A stretch of 64,000 nt of DNA from Bacillota bacterium. GTDB taxonomy: Bacteria; Bacillota; Sulfobacillia; JAJZIM01. The notes below the pieces were generated by a model. It was not told where the DNA came from. It saw only the letters and a program-made list of their open reading frames with translations, and searched no databases. A program made the translations under genes and the position numbers. The first letter of the stretch is position 1. Each line of letters begins with the position of its first letter. The DNA lies in contig JAJZIM010000007.1 of assembly GCA_021810565.1 (NCBI GenBank), positions 1-64,000 on the forward strand. The letters are read 5' to 3'. Of this stretch, positions 10,850-19,694 are shown one piece after another.

Positions 10850-11226
10850 GCGCTGCGCCGCTCACCGATGAGCAGCGCCCGTCCGGCGCCGATGGCCCGA
10901 ATCAGGTCCGCCGGATCCCGGATCAGCCGGCCCAGGACATGGGCGTCGATAACCTCGTCCACGCTGATGGGCGGCAGGTCCGCCGCGGGCAGATCCTCCT
11001 GCATCCGATGCAAAAGGTTCAACAGGCACTGGCGCAGGCTCCACTCCAGCCGGGTGTTCTCCACTCCGTAGGCGATGTCGCCGTCGGCGTTCACCGTCAC
11101 GAAGTTGTCCCCCCACACCAGCCGGAAACCGCCCTCCGGCAGAGTCACGCGCACCGGCAGCATACCGTGGTCCCTAAACCACCGACTCAAGGCTGCTTCC
11201 AGTTCGTCGCGCCGCCGCGCGTCCAT
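10846..11226 (-). CDS. conserved-looking protein of unknown function
   Basis: 126 residues from ATG 11226, which has GAGGAGG nine bases upstream. The sequence is soluble and mixed alpha/beta with no signal peptide. It contains GFRLVWGDNFVTVNADGDIA, then an acidic helical half (PPISVDEVIDAHVLG). No known motif was recognised. It stands alone between rluD and the pyr operon, with a good promoter at 11317-11345 upstream. Confidence 0.7.
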   Translation of the reverse strand: MDARRRDELEAALSRWFRDHGMLPVRVTLPEGGFRLVWGDNFVTVNADGDIAYGVENTRLEWSLRQCLLNLLHRMQEDLPAADLPPISVDEVIDAHVLGRLIRDPADLIRAIGAGRALLIGERRSA

Positions 11227-11316
11227 CCCGCTTTCCTCCTCACCGCAATTTGCCAATATGGCCGGTTGCTGCGCATATTCTAAGAAGAAAGCCGGATGAC
11301 AACGACGTATGTGGTC

Positions 11317-11345
11317 ATGGTACAACGCATTCACCCGTTTGTCAA
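11317..11345 (-). promoter_or_regulatory. promoter for the gene at 10846-11226
   Basis: Consensus TTGACA (11345-11340), a 17-base spacer, and TACCAT (11322-11317). Confidence 0.6.
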
Positions 11346-11397
11346 GCTCCCGCGAAAAGGAACGCTTTGTATAAATATAGGGAATATATCCCGATAA

Positions 11398-12315
11398 TCA
11401 TCGCGCTTGACGGTGGAGTTCCTCCAAGAAAGCAGCGAAATCTGCCGGCAGTGGCGCGGTGAAAGTCATCTCCTCGCCCGAACCCGGGTGGCGGAAGGTC
11501 AGCCGACAGGCATGCAGGCAGAGCACCGGCGCCCCGGCCGGCGCCCGGCGCGGTCCGTAGAGGGGGTCTCCCACCACCGGATGCCCCAGGTGGGCCAGGT
11601 GCACCCGGATTTGATGGGTGCGTCCGGTATCCAGGCGGCACTCCAGCAGGGTGTATGCCCCCAGCCGCTCCCGCACCTCCCAGTAGGTCCGGGCGGGCCG
11701 TCCGTCCGCCACCACCGCCCGCAGTTGGCGCCGCACGGGATGCCGCCCCAAAGGCGCGTCCACCACGCCGCGTCCCTCCCGCACCCCGCCGTGCACCAGG
11801 GCCAGATAGACCCTGGAGATGCTGCGCTGGGCCAATTGCCCCGCCAGGCGATGCAAGGAGCGCGTGTTCTTGGCCACCACCAAGAGGCCCGTGGTGTCCT
11901 TGTCCAGGCGATGCACCACCCCCGGCCGCAGCCGATCTCCCACCGGCTCCGTCAGCTGCAGACGGCTCAACAGGGCATTGACCAGGGTGCCGCCCCGGTG
12001 ACCGGGAGCGGGATGCACCACCATGCCCCGGGGCTTGTTCACCACCACCAGGTCCGCATCCTCGTAGCAGATGGGCACCGGCAGATCCTCCGGCACTAGG
12101 TCCACCAACTGGGGCTCGGGCAACCCCACCTCCAAGCGGTCGCCGGCGACCAGCCGGGCCGACGGTTTGGCCGGGCCGCCGTTGCGCCGCACCAGGCCCT
12201 GCCGGGCCAAATCCTGCACCCGCGAGCGGGAAACTCCGGGAAGATGCCCCGCCAGATAGGTGTCCAAACGCCAGCCTTCCCCCGCGGGCTCCACCACCAA
12301 ACGACGCTCCTCCAC
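11398..12315 (-). CDS. rluD: 23S rRNA pseudouridine synthase, RluD/RluA family
   Basis: Has an N-terminal S4 RNA-binding domain (RLDTYLAGHLPGVSRSRVQ) followed by the RluA catalytic domain with HRLDKDTTGLLVVAK, whose aspartate is the nucleophile, and RTHQIRVHLAHLGHPVVGD. It isomerises uridines in large-subunit rRNA. GTG 12315, behind GGGGGGAAG, gives 305 residues, the normal size. A GTG at 12390 would add 25 non-conserved residues. It matches ylyB of Bacillus, which also sits between lspA and pyrR. Confidence 0.92.
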   Translation of the reverse strand: MEERRLVVEPAGEGWRLDTYLAGHLPGVSRSRVQDLARQGLVRRNGGPAKPSARLVAGDRLEVGLPEPQLVDLVPEDLPVPICYEDADLVVVNKPRGMVVHPAPGHRGGTLVNALLSRLQLTEPVGDRLRPGVVHRLDKDTTGLLVVAKNTRSLHRLAGQLAQRSISRVYLALVHGGVREGRGVVDAPLGRHPVRRQLRAVVADGRPARTYWEVRERLGAYTLLECRLDTGRTHQIRVHLAHLGHPVVGDPLYGPRRAPAGAPVLCLHACRLTFRHPGSGEEMTFTAPLPADFAAFLEELHRQAR

Positions 12316-12354
12316 CAACTTCCCCCCTTCACCCAGAGGCCCCGGCCTTCCCCT

Positions 12355-12383
12355 TTGACTTGGCGCATCCGCAGTGTTAAAAT
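12355..12383 (+). promoter_or_regulatory. sigma-A promoter of the APC permease operon
   Basis: TTGACT (12355-12360), a 17-base spacer, and TAAAAT (12378-12383). The untranslated leader would be about 115 bases if the TTG at 12507 is the start. No known riboswitch was recognised in it. Confidence 0.8.
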
Positions 12384-12506
12384 CAGCCACCGGAGGCCGT
12401 GGCCTCGCCGCCGCTGCCGGAGGTATTTCGCTTTCGTCGCTTTACCGCCCTGCTCAGGCCGGGATCAATTCCCGCCGCCGGGGGCAGATTCAACGGGGGT
12501 GGTGCT

Positions 12507-14087
12507 TTGGCCACCGAGGAGAAGGCCCCCCAGGTAGGACGCCTGCGCCGTGACGTCTCCATCTGGGGCTCCTTCATGTGGGGCTATGCCGATGTGGGGG
12601 CGGACATCTTCACCGCCCTTGGGCTGGTGGCCTTCGCCGCCCAAGGCGGCACGCCGGTGGCTTTCCTGGCCGCCGGCCTGGTCTACGTCCTGGTGGGTCT
12701 TTGCTACACGGAGTTGGCCTCCACCTACCCCGCCGCCGGCGGCGGGCAGTACTTCACCCTGCGGGGGCTGGGCGATGCCTGGGGCTTCATCGCCGGCGCC
12801 GCGCTGATGCTGGACTACACCATCGACATCGCCCTGTTCGCCGTCTCCGCTGCCGGTTACCTCAACTACTTCCTGGGGCCGGACACCGCCGCCTTCGTGG
12901 CCAGGCTGGGTCCCTTCTACGTCAACTACCTGTGGCTGATGGAGAGCATCCTGCTCATCCTCAGCCTGGTCTTCTTCAACTACCTGGGCATCCGCGTCTC
13001 CTCCCGGATCAACGAGTACCTGGGTGTGCTGGCCATCGCCGGTCAGGCCGTGGTGGTGGTGGTGGGGTTCGCCCTGGCTTGGCGCTACGGCCTCTTCCAC
13101 CAGCAGCTGGCCACCCAGTTCCCCTCTCCGGGCAAGTTCATGTACGGCTCCTCCCTGGCCATCATCTCCTTCGTGGGGCTCGAATCCATCTCCCAGGTGG
13201 CCCAGGAGACGCGCCGCCCCTCCACGGTGATCCCCCGCAGCGCCGTGGCCCTGGTGTTGAACGTGCTGCTCTTCGCCCTGGCCTTCTCGGTCCTGGGCAA
13301 CGGCTTGGTCCCCTGGCAAGCTCTGGGCGGCCATCAAGGGGATCCGGTAGCCTTCCTGGCGCGCCACATCCCCCTGATCGGCGCGGCGGCCGGCCCCGCC
13401 ATCGCCCTGCTGGCCGCCTCCATCGTGTACATCTCCGCCAACTCGGGGGTCATGAGCGTCTCGCGCCTAAGCTACTCCATGAGCCGCCAGCAGCTGCTGC
13501 CCCGCTCCCTGAGCCGCCTGCATCCGCGGTTCGCCACCCCCTACCGCACCATCCTGCTCTTCTCCGGTCTGGCCACGGTCATGACCATGGCCGCCTTTCT
13601 GAGCCCCAGCCCCCACGCCGCAACCTCCTCGGGCGCCATGGACATTCTGGCCAACATGTACGCCTTCGGTGCCTCCCTGGGCTACCTCCTGGTCTTCATC
13701 GCCCTGATGGTGCTACGCTTTCGCGATCCGGCGGCTCCCCGCCCTTTCCGCATGCCCTGGAACATCCCCGTCCCCTTCCGCGGCCGGCGGATCCCCTTTC
13801 CCGTCTTGGGGATCCTGGGTTTTCTGGGCGTCGGCATGATCCTCTTCGAGGTCATCCTCACCCACGCCATCGGTCGCGTCGCCGGCCCCGCCTGGATCCT
13901 CCTGCTCCTGGTCTTCTACCTGTACTACCGGCGGAGTCGCAAGCTGCCCCTTTGGGGCAGCGCGCCGCGCGACTGGGTCGCCTCCCAGCGCCAACTCCTG
14001 GAGGACTCCGAGGAGTACGAGCTGTTGGAGGAATACGAGGAGGCACTGCAGGTGGAGGGAGGTGCCGACCACGGCCATTCCGGATAG
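12507..14087 (+). CDS. APC-superfamily amino acid permease
   Basis: A 526-residue protein with about 12 predicted membrane helices. The first helix region carries the APC-type WGSFMWGYADVGADIFTALG. A cytosolic acidic C-terminus ends EEYELLEEYEEAL. It is likely to import an amino acid or related amine; the substrate is not evident. TTG 12507 is preferred (GGGGGTGG upstream, sensible N-terminus); GTG 12399 is an alternative. Its 3' end overlaps the USP gene, so the two probably act together. The pair runs opposite to the surrounding ancestral gene cluster. Confidence 0.85.
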   Translation: MATEEKAPQVGRLRRDVSIWGSFMWGYADVGADIFTALGLVAFAAQGGTPVAFLAAGLVYVLVGLCYTELASTYPAAGGGQYFTLRGLGDAWGFIAGAALMLDYTIDIALFAVSAAGYLNYFLGPDTAAFVARLGPFYVNYLWLMESILLILSLVFFNYLGIRVSSRINEYLGVLAIAGQAVVVVVGFALAWRYGLFHQQLATQFPSPGKFMYGSSLAIISFVGLESISQVAQETRRPSTVIPRSAVALVLNVLLFALAFSVLGNGLVPWQALGGHQGDPVAFLARHIPLIGAAAGPAIALLAASIVYISANSGVMSVSRLSYSMSRQQLLPRSLSRLHPRFATPYRTILLFSGLATVMTMAAFLSPSPHAATSSGAMDILANMYAFGASLGYLLVFIALMVLRFRDPAAPRPFRMPWNIPVPFRGRRIPFPVLGILGFLGVGMILFEVILTHAIGRVAGPAWILLLLVFYLYYRRSRKLPLWGSAPRDWVASQRQLLEDSEEYELLEEYEEALQVEGGADHGHSG

Positions 14088-14622
14088 CCATGTCCTGGGT
14101 GTGCTCATCGCCGCAGGATTTCTGCTGGCTCTGGGACTGATCCTTTGGTGGATGTTCCGGGTCCCGCCCCAGCTGCCCCGGGCGGCGGTGAAGGTACGCC
14201 GCGCCGTCAACCGGCTGCGCACGGTGCTGGTGCCCACCATGGAGGCCCTGTCCTCCCAGCGGGCGGTGGAGCTGGCGGCCCGCCTGGGGGAACCCCAGAA
14301 CGCCCGTCTGATCCTGGTCTACGTGGTGGAGGTACCCCTCACCCTGCCCCTGTCGGCGGTCAACGAGTCCCAGCGGGCCCACGGCACCGAGGTCTTGAAT
14401 ACGGCCCAGGCCGTGGCCAGCCGCCACGGCCTGCAGTGTACCCGTCATCTGGTGCCGGCCCGCCACGCCTGGGACGCCATCGTCCGCCTGGCCCGGGAGG
14501 AGCAGGCCGACGTCATCGTCATGTCCGTCGGCCGCAAGGCCCATGCCGAGGTGCTGGGCAAGACCACCCTGGAGATCCTGCGGCGCGCCCCCTGCGAGGT
14601 CATCCTGAGCCGCGAGGCCTAG
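14062..14622 (+). CDS. membrane-anchored universal stress (UspA) domain protein
   Basis: 186 residues. One N-terminal membrane helix (VLGVLIAAGFLLALGLILWW) is followed by a USP fold: RTVLVPTM at the first strand, then ADVIVMSVGRKAHAEVLGKT with a nucleotide-loop-like stretch, ending APCEVILSRE. It starts inside the permease gene (26-base overlap). USP proteins often modulate neighbouring transporters, so this is inferred to be a regulatory partner of the permease. Its convergent end overlaps lspA by a few bases. Confidence 0.8.
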   Translation: MPTTAIPDSHVLGVLIAAGFLLALGLILWWMFRVPPQLPRAAVKVRRAVNRLRTVLVPTMEALSSQRAVELAARLGEPQNARLILVYVVEVPLTLPLSAVNESQRAHGTEVLNTAQAVASRHGLQCTRHLVPARHAWDAIVRLAREEQADVIVMSVGRKAHAEVLGKTTLEILRRAPCEVILSREA

Positions 14623-15125
14623 CCGGAGGTGCTGCCCTTCTCCTGCTTCTCCTGACGCCGTCCGGGCAGGGCCGTCAACTGCAGCGCCAGGGAGAAGACT
14701 CCCAACACCAAGGCCACGTCCGCCACGTTGAATACCGGCCAGATCCGAAAGTCCAGAAAGTCCACCACCGAACCCAACCAAAGGTGATCCACCAGGTTGC
14801 CCAGGGCGCCCCCCAGGAACATGCCCAAAGAAAAGCGCATCCCGATACCGGAGTGCCGCGGCGCCAGCAGCACCACGGCCAGGACCGCCAGGAGGGTGGC
14901 AACGACGAAAAGCAGGGTCTGATTGGCCAGGAGTCCAAAGGCCGCCCCCGGGTTTTGCACATAGGTGACATAGAACACGTGGGGAATGACCACGATGCTT
15001 TGCCCGACAAACATGGTGCGCATCACGAAGAGCTTGCTGAAGAAGTCCAGCACGAAAACCAGCACCGTCACCAGGACAACCGTGAAATAGCCCCTTTCCC
15101 CGCTCCGTTCCGCCCGGATGTTCAT
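14619..15125 (-). CDS. lspA: lipoprotein signal peptidase (signal peptidase II)
   Basis: A 168-residue protein with four membrane helices. It contains YVQNPGAAFGLL and the two catalytic aspartates in GNLVDH and FNVADVALV. It cleaves prolipoproteins after lipid attachment to the lipobox cysteine. Its substrates should include the two lipoproteins of the sulfur island (36266 and 36505). ATG 15125 has AGGAGGG nine bases upstream. Position after the yteA-like gene and before rluD matches the Bacillus ileS-ylyA-lspA-ylyB order. Confidence 0.95.
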   Translation of the reverse strand: MNIRAERSGERGYFTVVLVTVLVFVLDFFSKLFVMRTMFVGQSIVVIPHVFYVTYVQNPGAAFGLLANQTLLFVVATLLAVLAVVLLAPRHSGIGMRFSLGMFLGGALGNLVDHLWLGSVVDFLDFRIWPVFNVADVALVLGVFSLALQLTALPGRRQEKQEKGSTSG

Positions 15126-15139
15126 CCCTGTCCCTCCTG

Positions 15140-15646
15140 CTAGGCTTTTCCTTCCCCCGTGGGGCCGTCCCCGACCGGCGGGTCGTCCTGGGGCGAGTCC
15201 GAGGTGCCGTAGCGGGCCACCTGGTCCCAAGCTTCCTTGCCGCCGAAGGAGCAGGGGAGCACCTCCTCCTCCACCGGACGGCCCACCGTTTCCCCTCGGG
15301 CGCAGCCCGCGCAGGCGGGCGCCTCCGGCACCAACTCGAGGCGCTCCGGCTCGATGGCCCGGCCGCAGACGGCGCAGCGGCCGTAGCGTCCCTCCCGCAG
15401 CCGATCCAGGGCCGCCTGCAAAGCGCGGACCCGTCGCCGCAGGTCGCAGGCCGCCCCCAGATCCTTGCCGCGTTCCAAGGTCTCCGAGGCAAGGTCCGCC
15501 GGGTGGTTGTCCGCCAGGGCCAGTTCCCCCGTGCTCTCCCGCAGGCTCGCTACTCTGCGCCCCTCCAAGCGTTCAATATATTTTTCGAGCTCCCGTTCCA
15601 TTTTGTGTAGCAGCCGCCGCGCTCCCGGCCGAGCCGGCTCCTCCAT
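15140..15646 (-). CDS. TraR/DksA-type zinc-finger protein, YteA/YlyA-like
   Basis: 168 residues. A coiled-coil N-terminal half contains DNHPADLASETLERGKDLG, the signature of YteA-type DksA relatives in spore-formers. It is followed by a C4 zinc finger (CAVCGRAIEP ... CAGC). These proteins are thought to contact RNA polymerase. ATG 15646 has a GGGGGAGAGG site. The gene fits the ylyA position next to lspA. The specific role in sporulation is inference. Confidence 0.82.
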   Translation of the reverse strand: MEEPARPGARRLLHKMERELEKYIERLEGRRVASLRESTGELALADNHPADLASETLERGKDLGAACDLRRRVRALQAALDRLREGRYGRCAVCGRAIEPERLELVPEAPACAGCARGETVGRPVEEEVLPCSFGGKEAWDQVARYGTSDSPQDDPPVGDGPTGEGKA

Positions 15647-15702
15647 CGCCCTCTCCCCCTCGGCCGATAGGGTGCCCGCCGTAGCCCGCCCCCATCCTGG
15701 CC

Positions 15703-15990
15703 TCAGGGTCGCCGCGCCAGCTCCAGTTGCACGATGCGGACGATGTCGGCCACCACCTTGCCTACGTAGGGCAGGTGCTGCATGAAGGACGCCTTCAACA
15801 CGTAAAGCAGCGCCGCCCCGATCAGGGTGAAGCCCACCCCCATCCCGACCCCCCGGAAAAGCCCCGCCAAGAGGTTCAGGTAGATCAGTCGCCGTGGGTT
15901 GTCCAATAGCTCCACGTAGCGGGCGATGTGCATGGTCTCCAACCGGGAGCTGAGGCGCTCCAGAGCCTGTTCCCACTCCTTGGCCGTCAT
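15703..15990 (-). CDS. DUF5665 small membrane protein
   Basis: 95 residues, beginning with an amphipathic region ([21 protein letters not shown]). [20 protein letters not shown] and a long hydrophobic helix follow, with [16 protein letters not shown] near the end. This layout matches the DUF5665 family found in Bacillota. Function is unknown. The start has GGAGGGAC upstream. It is divergent from the globin sensor gene at 16083. Confidence 0.75.
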   Translation of the reverse strand: MTAKEWEQALERLSSRLETMHIARYVELLDNPRRLIYLNLLAGLFRGVGMGVGFTLIGAALLYVLKASFMQHLPYVGKVVADIVRIVQLELARRP

Positions 15991-16082
15991 CGGCGTCCCT
16001 CCGCCACAAGGAAAAAAGCCGTTCCTCGTCGAACAAAGTCACGGGTTCCATTTCTCCGTCCCCACTAAGGAGGTTTTCCCAT

Positions 16083-16835
16083 ATGTCCGCCACCGAATCC
16101 GGCCTTAAGCGCATCCAGGCCCGTGACCGTGCGCAGCAGCTGCAATACCTGGACCTCACCGAGGAGGACCTGGGCACCCTCGCCGGCGAGCGCGAACTGT
16201 TCCGCTCCCTGGTGGACCGCTTCGTCGACGACTTCTACGATCACCTGCTCAAGTTCGAGGAGCTGCGGGGGATCATCGAGGACAACAGCACCGTGGACCG
16301 CCTGAAACAGACCCAGCGCACCTACTTCCTGAGCCTCGCCGACGGGGTGATCAACGACCAGTACTTCGAGAACCGGCTGAAGATCGGGCGCAAGCACAGC
16401 GACATCCGGCTGAGCCCGCCTTGGTACCTGGGCGCCTACCAGCTGTTTCTGAACACCCTGATCCCCAAGATCGTTCAGCGTTATTCGGACGATCCGGGCC
16501 GCCTAAACCGCGCCCTGGTGGCCGTCACCAAACTCATCAACCTGGATATGCAGCTGGCCATGGAAACCTATATCTCCTCCCAGGTGGAAGAGCTCCAGGT
16601 GCTGCACACGGACATATCCAGCATCGTCCAGGTGATCACGGACATCGCCGATCAGACCAACCTGCTGGCCTTGAACGCGGCCATCGAGGCCGCCCGGGCG
16701 GGGGAGCACGGCCGCACCTTCGCCGTGGTGGCGCAAGAGGTGCGCCGGCTGGCCGAGGAGTCCGCCAACTCGGCCAAGCAGATCTCCAAGGTCATCAATC
16801 GGCACACCCAGCGGGCTTCCTTCCAGCATCCCTAA
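16083..16835 (+). CDS. HemAT-like globin-coupled sensor, short form
   Basis: Residues 1-170 form a protoglobin domain; [20 protein letters not shown] carries the predicted proximal haem histidine. Residues 170-245 match the hairpin tip of methyl-accepting chemotaxis proteins ([39 protein letters not shown]). The protein stops at 250 residues, whereas HemAT is about 430, so the descending coiled-coil arm is missing. AAGGAGG precedes the ATG. It may be a truncated oxygen-taxis receptor or an adaptor. It ends six bases from the convergent radical SAM gene. Confidence 0.85.
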   Translation: MSATESGLKRIQARDRAQQLQYLDLTEEDLGTLAGERELFRSLVDRFVDDFYDHLLKFEELRGIIEDNSTVDRLKQTQRTYFLSLADGVINDQYFENRLKIGRKHSDIRLSPPWYLGAYQLFLNTLIPKIVQRYSDDPGRLNRALVAVTKLINLDMQLAMETYISSQVEELQVLHTDISSIVQVITDIADQTNLLALNAAIEAARAGEHGRTFAVVAQEVRRLAEESANSAKQISKVINRHTQRASFQHP

Positions 16836-16841
16836 GACGCC

Positions 16842-18404
16842 TCAGTTGTGCTCCGGCAGCTGTTCCAGGAACTCCAGATGCCGCCGGGTGGAACGCTGCG
16901 CCTCCCAGCGGCGCACCTGCAGCCGTCCGTAGCGGCGCAGCAGGGCGATCCAGAAGTAGGACTGCAGCCGGGCCCACTGCTCGGGGCGCAGACCGGCCTG
17001 CAGCACGGCCAGGAAGTCCCCCCCCTGGCTCAGCCAGTGGGCCAAGGCCCGCCGGAAACGCCGATGCAGCAGCAGCTCCCCCGAGAGCAGCCGCAGCAGG
17101 TGCGGCAGGCTGCGCCACATTCCCCCGGCCAGCAGCTTGGCGAACTGCCAGCGGGAGTAGAAACGGGCCATGGCCCGGAAGGTCTCCAGTTGCAGGGTGT
17201 AGGGGGCCATGCCCGCGGTGCGCACCAGCGCGTGGTGCCCGTCGTACAAGGACCAGTCCCGGCTCAGGATTCGGCCCTCCTCTTCCGCCCGCGCAAACAG
17301 CGGCGTGCCCGGCAGCGGCTGCAGCATCATGAACTGCACCGTGTCGATCTTGTTCTTCAGGGCGAAGCGGACGGTATCCCGCAGGGTCTGGACCGTGTCG
17401 TGCTCGGCCCCGAAGACGAACATACCGTGGATCTTGATCCCGTAGCCGTGCAGGATCCGGATGCTTTCCTTGATCTGACCCACGTCCTGCTGCTTGTGGT
17501 ACTCCTCCAGGGTGGCCGGATTGACGGACTCGAAGCCCACGTAGACCATCACGCAGCCCGTGTCCCGCATGAGCTCCAAAAGCTCCGTGTCGATTTCCCG
17601 GGTCTTCTGATTCTTGAACACCGCCGCCGCCCGGATCTGCGCCGACCATTGCATGCGGATACCCCGCTCCCGCACCGCCCGCAACAGTTCCCGGGTGCGG
17701 GCCTTGTTGGCGATGAAGTTGTCGTCGCAAAAGAACACGAATTCCGTGGGGTGGTCCGCCAACTCGTCCACCACCTGGACCACGGTCCTGGCCTTGACCC
17801 GCCGGCCGAACATGGGGATCACGCTGCAAAAGTCGCAGTTGTACGGACACCCCCACTGGGTCATCACCGGGCGGATGACCATTTTCTCGCGCCCGACCAG
17901 GAGAGACAGGTCCGGCACCGGCAGTTCCTGAAACTCCCGGTTGCTGCAGGCGGGACGGTCCGGGTTGTGGACTATGCCCGCCTCCGAACGGAAGGACAGC
18001 CCCCGGATGTCCGCCAGCGTCCCTTGGCCCTCCAGGGCCTCCACCAGCTCCAGCATGGTGGCGTGACCCTCGCCCCGGACCACGTAGCTGCAATGGGCCA
18101 AGGCCTCCTCGGACAGGAAGGTGACGTGAGCACCACCCATGACCACCGGGATCCCCAGTTTCTCCAACCGGTCGGCCTGGGCATACCCCCGCGGGGTGGT
18201 GGAGGTGGTGGTGGAGATGCCCACCAGATCGCTCCCCTCCACGTCCCGCCAGTCCACCTCCTCCAGCATCTCACAATAGATCCGCACGTCGTGGCCGCGC
18301 TGGCGCAACATGGTGCCGATGAGCGGCAGACCCAGGCGCGGCAATTTGGCCAGGTCGTAAACGTTGACCCCCGGCGGTTTGGGCTCGATGAGTCTGATCT
18401 TCAA
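16842..18404 (-). CDS. B12-binding-domain radical SAM protein
   Basis: 520 residues. An N-terminal cobalamin-binding-like domain (GLPLIGTMLRQRGHDVRIY, VVMGGAHVTFL) is followed by a radical SAM barrel with GCPYNCDFC as the 4Fe-4S/SAM site. The tail is alpha-helical and basic. TTG 18404 is chosen from an AAAGGGGGG site seven bases upstream. Members of this class include methylases and ring-forming enzymes, and the substrate cannot be read from the sequence. It may act on a lipid or tetrapyrrole. It is not clearly part of the lipoate cluster. Confidence 0.85.
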   Translation of the reverse strand: MKIRLIEPKPPGVNVYDLAKLPRLGLPLIGTMLRQRGHDVRIYCEMLEEVDWRDVEGSDLVGISTTTSTTPRGYAQADRLEKLGIPVVMGGAHVTFLSEEALAHCSYVVRGEGHATMLELVEALEGQGTLADIRGLSFRSEAGIVHNPDRPACSNREFQELPVPDLSLLVGREKMVIRPVMTQWGCPYNCDFCSVIPMFGRRVKARTVVQVVDELADHPTEFVFFCDDNFIANKARTRELLRAVRERGIRMQWSAQIRAAAVFKNQKTREIDTELLELMRDTGCVMVYVGFESVNPATLEEYHKQQDVGQIKESIRILHGYGIKIHGMFVFGAEHDTVQTLRDTVRFALKNKIDTVQFMMLQPLPGTPLFARAEEEGRILSRDWSLYDGHHALVRTAGMAPYTLQLETFRAMARFYSRWQFAKLLAGGMWRSLPHLLRLLSGELLLHRRFRRALAHWLSQGGDFLAVLQAGLRPEQWARLQSYFWIALLRRYGRLQVRRWEAQRSTRRHLEFLEQLPEHN

Positions 18405-18492
18405 GAAATCCCCCCCTTTACCCCGCGACAAACACAACCTCATTCTATCACAAAAAGCCGCCGGGTATAAGGGGCCTGCTCCATTGAAACGT

Positions 18493-19176
18493 TCAGTGCG
18501 CTTGCCCCCGGCGGAAGAGTTCGCCTCCCAGCCTGCGAAAAAGCTCTGCCATCTGGTCCCCCGGAACGCTCACCCGCAAGTCGGAAGCAAGCCGCCGCAG
18601 TATCTCGGGCGTTTCCTCAGCCACACAAAGCAGGCGCTCTCCGGCATACAACAAGTCGTCCAACAGCGCTTCCCGCTGGCTGGCCACCGCATAGTCGTCC
18701 TCAAAGGTCTCCGGTGCATCCCGATACAGGAAATAGCAATCCACGGCATCCTTGGCGGCCCCCCGGGAGATCAAGGCGCAGATCTTGTTTGGACGCAGGT
18801 TGTCCAACCGGTCGATGGAAACGGCTACCTCGTCCAGCGTGACCGCGGGGCGGGGTCCCGGGCCCGAAAAACGGTCGGCAACGAAGTCCAGCTTCATCCC
18901 TTCCACCACACAGGAAAAGAAATGCTCGCCGACCGCCACTATCTGTTCCGGCCGCAACATGGCTCGCGTGTCGGCCACCAGCTCCCGCAAGTCGATGTCC
19001 TCGACGGTGAAGAAATCCAGGTCCTGCGATACACGGTGATGCAAATAAAAAGCCGCCAAACAGGTGCCGCCGGTCAGAAAAAACGCCCGCCACAGCGGTG
19101 TGCCGCCGATCACCTTCAGCAGCGTCCGTTGGGCCGGAGACCCGTAGCAACGCGGATCCTCTTCCAGCCTAACCAC
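18493..19176 (-). CDS. AbiEii/AbiGii-type nucleotidyltransferase toxin
   Basis: 227 residues with FFLTGGTCLAAFYLHHRVSQ followed by DLDFF, the nucleotidyltransferase signature of AbiEii (GG...HHR.S.D.DF). This family supplies the toxin in AbiE-like abortive-infection and type IV toxin-antitoxin systems, modifying tRNA in characterised members. The GTG start overlaps the upstream small gene by eight bases. AbiEi is not present; the 95-residue partner takes the usual antitoxin position. Confidence 0.85.
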   Translation of the reverse strand: MVRLEEDPRCYGSPAQRTLLKVIGGTPLWRAFFLTGGTCLAAFYLHHRVSQDLDFFTVEDIDLRELVADTRAMLRPEQIVAVGEHFFSCVVEGMKLDFVADRFSGPGPRPAVTLDEVAVSIDRLDNLRPNKICALISRGAAKDAVDCYFLYRDAPETFEDDYAVASQREALLDDLLYAGERLLCVAEETPEILRRLASDLRVSVPGDQMAELFRRLGGELFRRGQAH

Positions 19177-19456
19177 CTTCCTGACCGAGAAAACGTTTGT
19201 ACATCCGAAGCCGAATCGGGTCCACAAACTGTCGGGCCCGGGAAGACCCCTCGATCTGCGCCAAAGCCGCGGCGATCTCCTCGCGGGTAAACAAGTGGAT
19301 CGTGTCCGCACCCTTCGCCCTTTCCACGAAACGGACGGCCAGCCGAACCACCTCCCGGCGCTCTCCGCCCCTGCGCAGCGCCTGTAGGTGTGCCGCCAAC
19401 TCGCTCCGGTCCTTCTCCGCCAGGACCGCTTCATCCCAAAAAAGCCAATTGCGCAT
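19169..19456 (-). CDS. small partner gene of the AbiEii-type toxin
   Basis: 95 residues starting MRNWLFWDEAVLAEKDRSEL with GAGGGGTGAGG upstream. It is mostly helical and charged, with no membrane segment and no recognised DNA-binding motif. Its stop overlaps the toxin start, which suggests a two-gene module with this as the antitoxin or regulator. That role is inferred from position only. Confidence 0.65.
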   Translation of the reverse strand: MRNWLFWDEAVLAEKDRSELAAHLQALRRGGERREVVRLAVRFVERAKGADTIHLFTREEIAAALAQIEGSSRARQFVDPIRLRMYKRFLGQEGG

Positions 19457-19509
19457 GGTCCTCACCCCTCGCTGACCGGATCCGACCGCCCCAGATCCCT
19501 TCCCGCTAT

Positions 19510-19518
19510 ATTTTAGCA
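19510..19518 (-). promoter_or_regulatory. extended -10 promoter candidate for the AbiEii module
   Basis: TGCTAAAAT (19518-19510) forms an extended -10 element 54 bases before the ATG at 19456. No clear -35 was seen. Confidence 0.4.
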
Positions 19519-19577
19519 CACCCCTTCTTTCACCGCCGTGGTTATTGCGGCGCCCGAAGGGAGAATCTGCCGTCCCC

Positions 19578-19596
19578 CCGGCCGCCTAGCGGCCGG
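19578..19596 (-). repeat. perfect inverted repeat downstream of the lipoate/sulfur operon
   Basis: CCGGCCGC-CTA-GCGGCCGG lies 100 bases past the last gene of the island. It could act in termination, but it lacks a U-tract. Confidence 0.45.
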
Positions 19597-19694
19597 GCAC
19601 GTCCCGTTCGATACGCTTCACCATAGCCACCTCCTGATCCGCCGCCAGGATGCGCAGCAAACCCGCGCCTTGCCGGTCATCCGGGATCCCGTCC

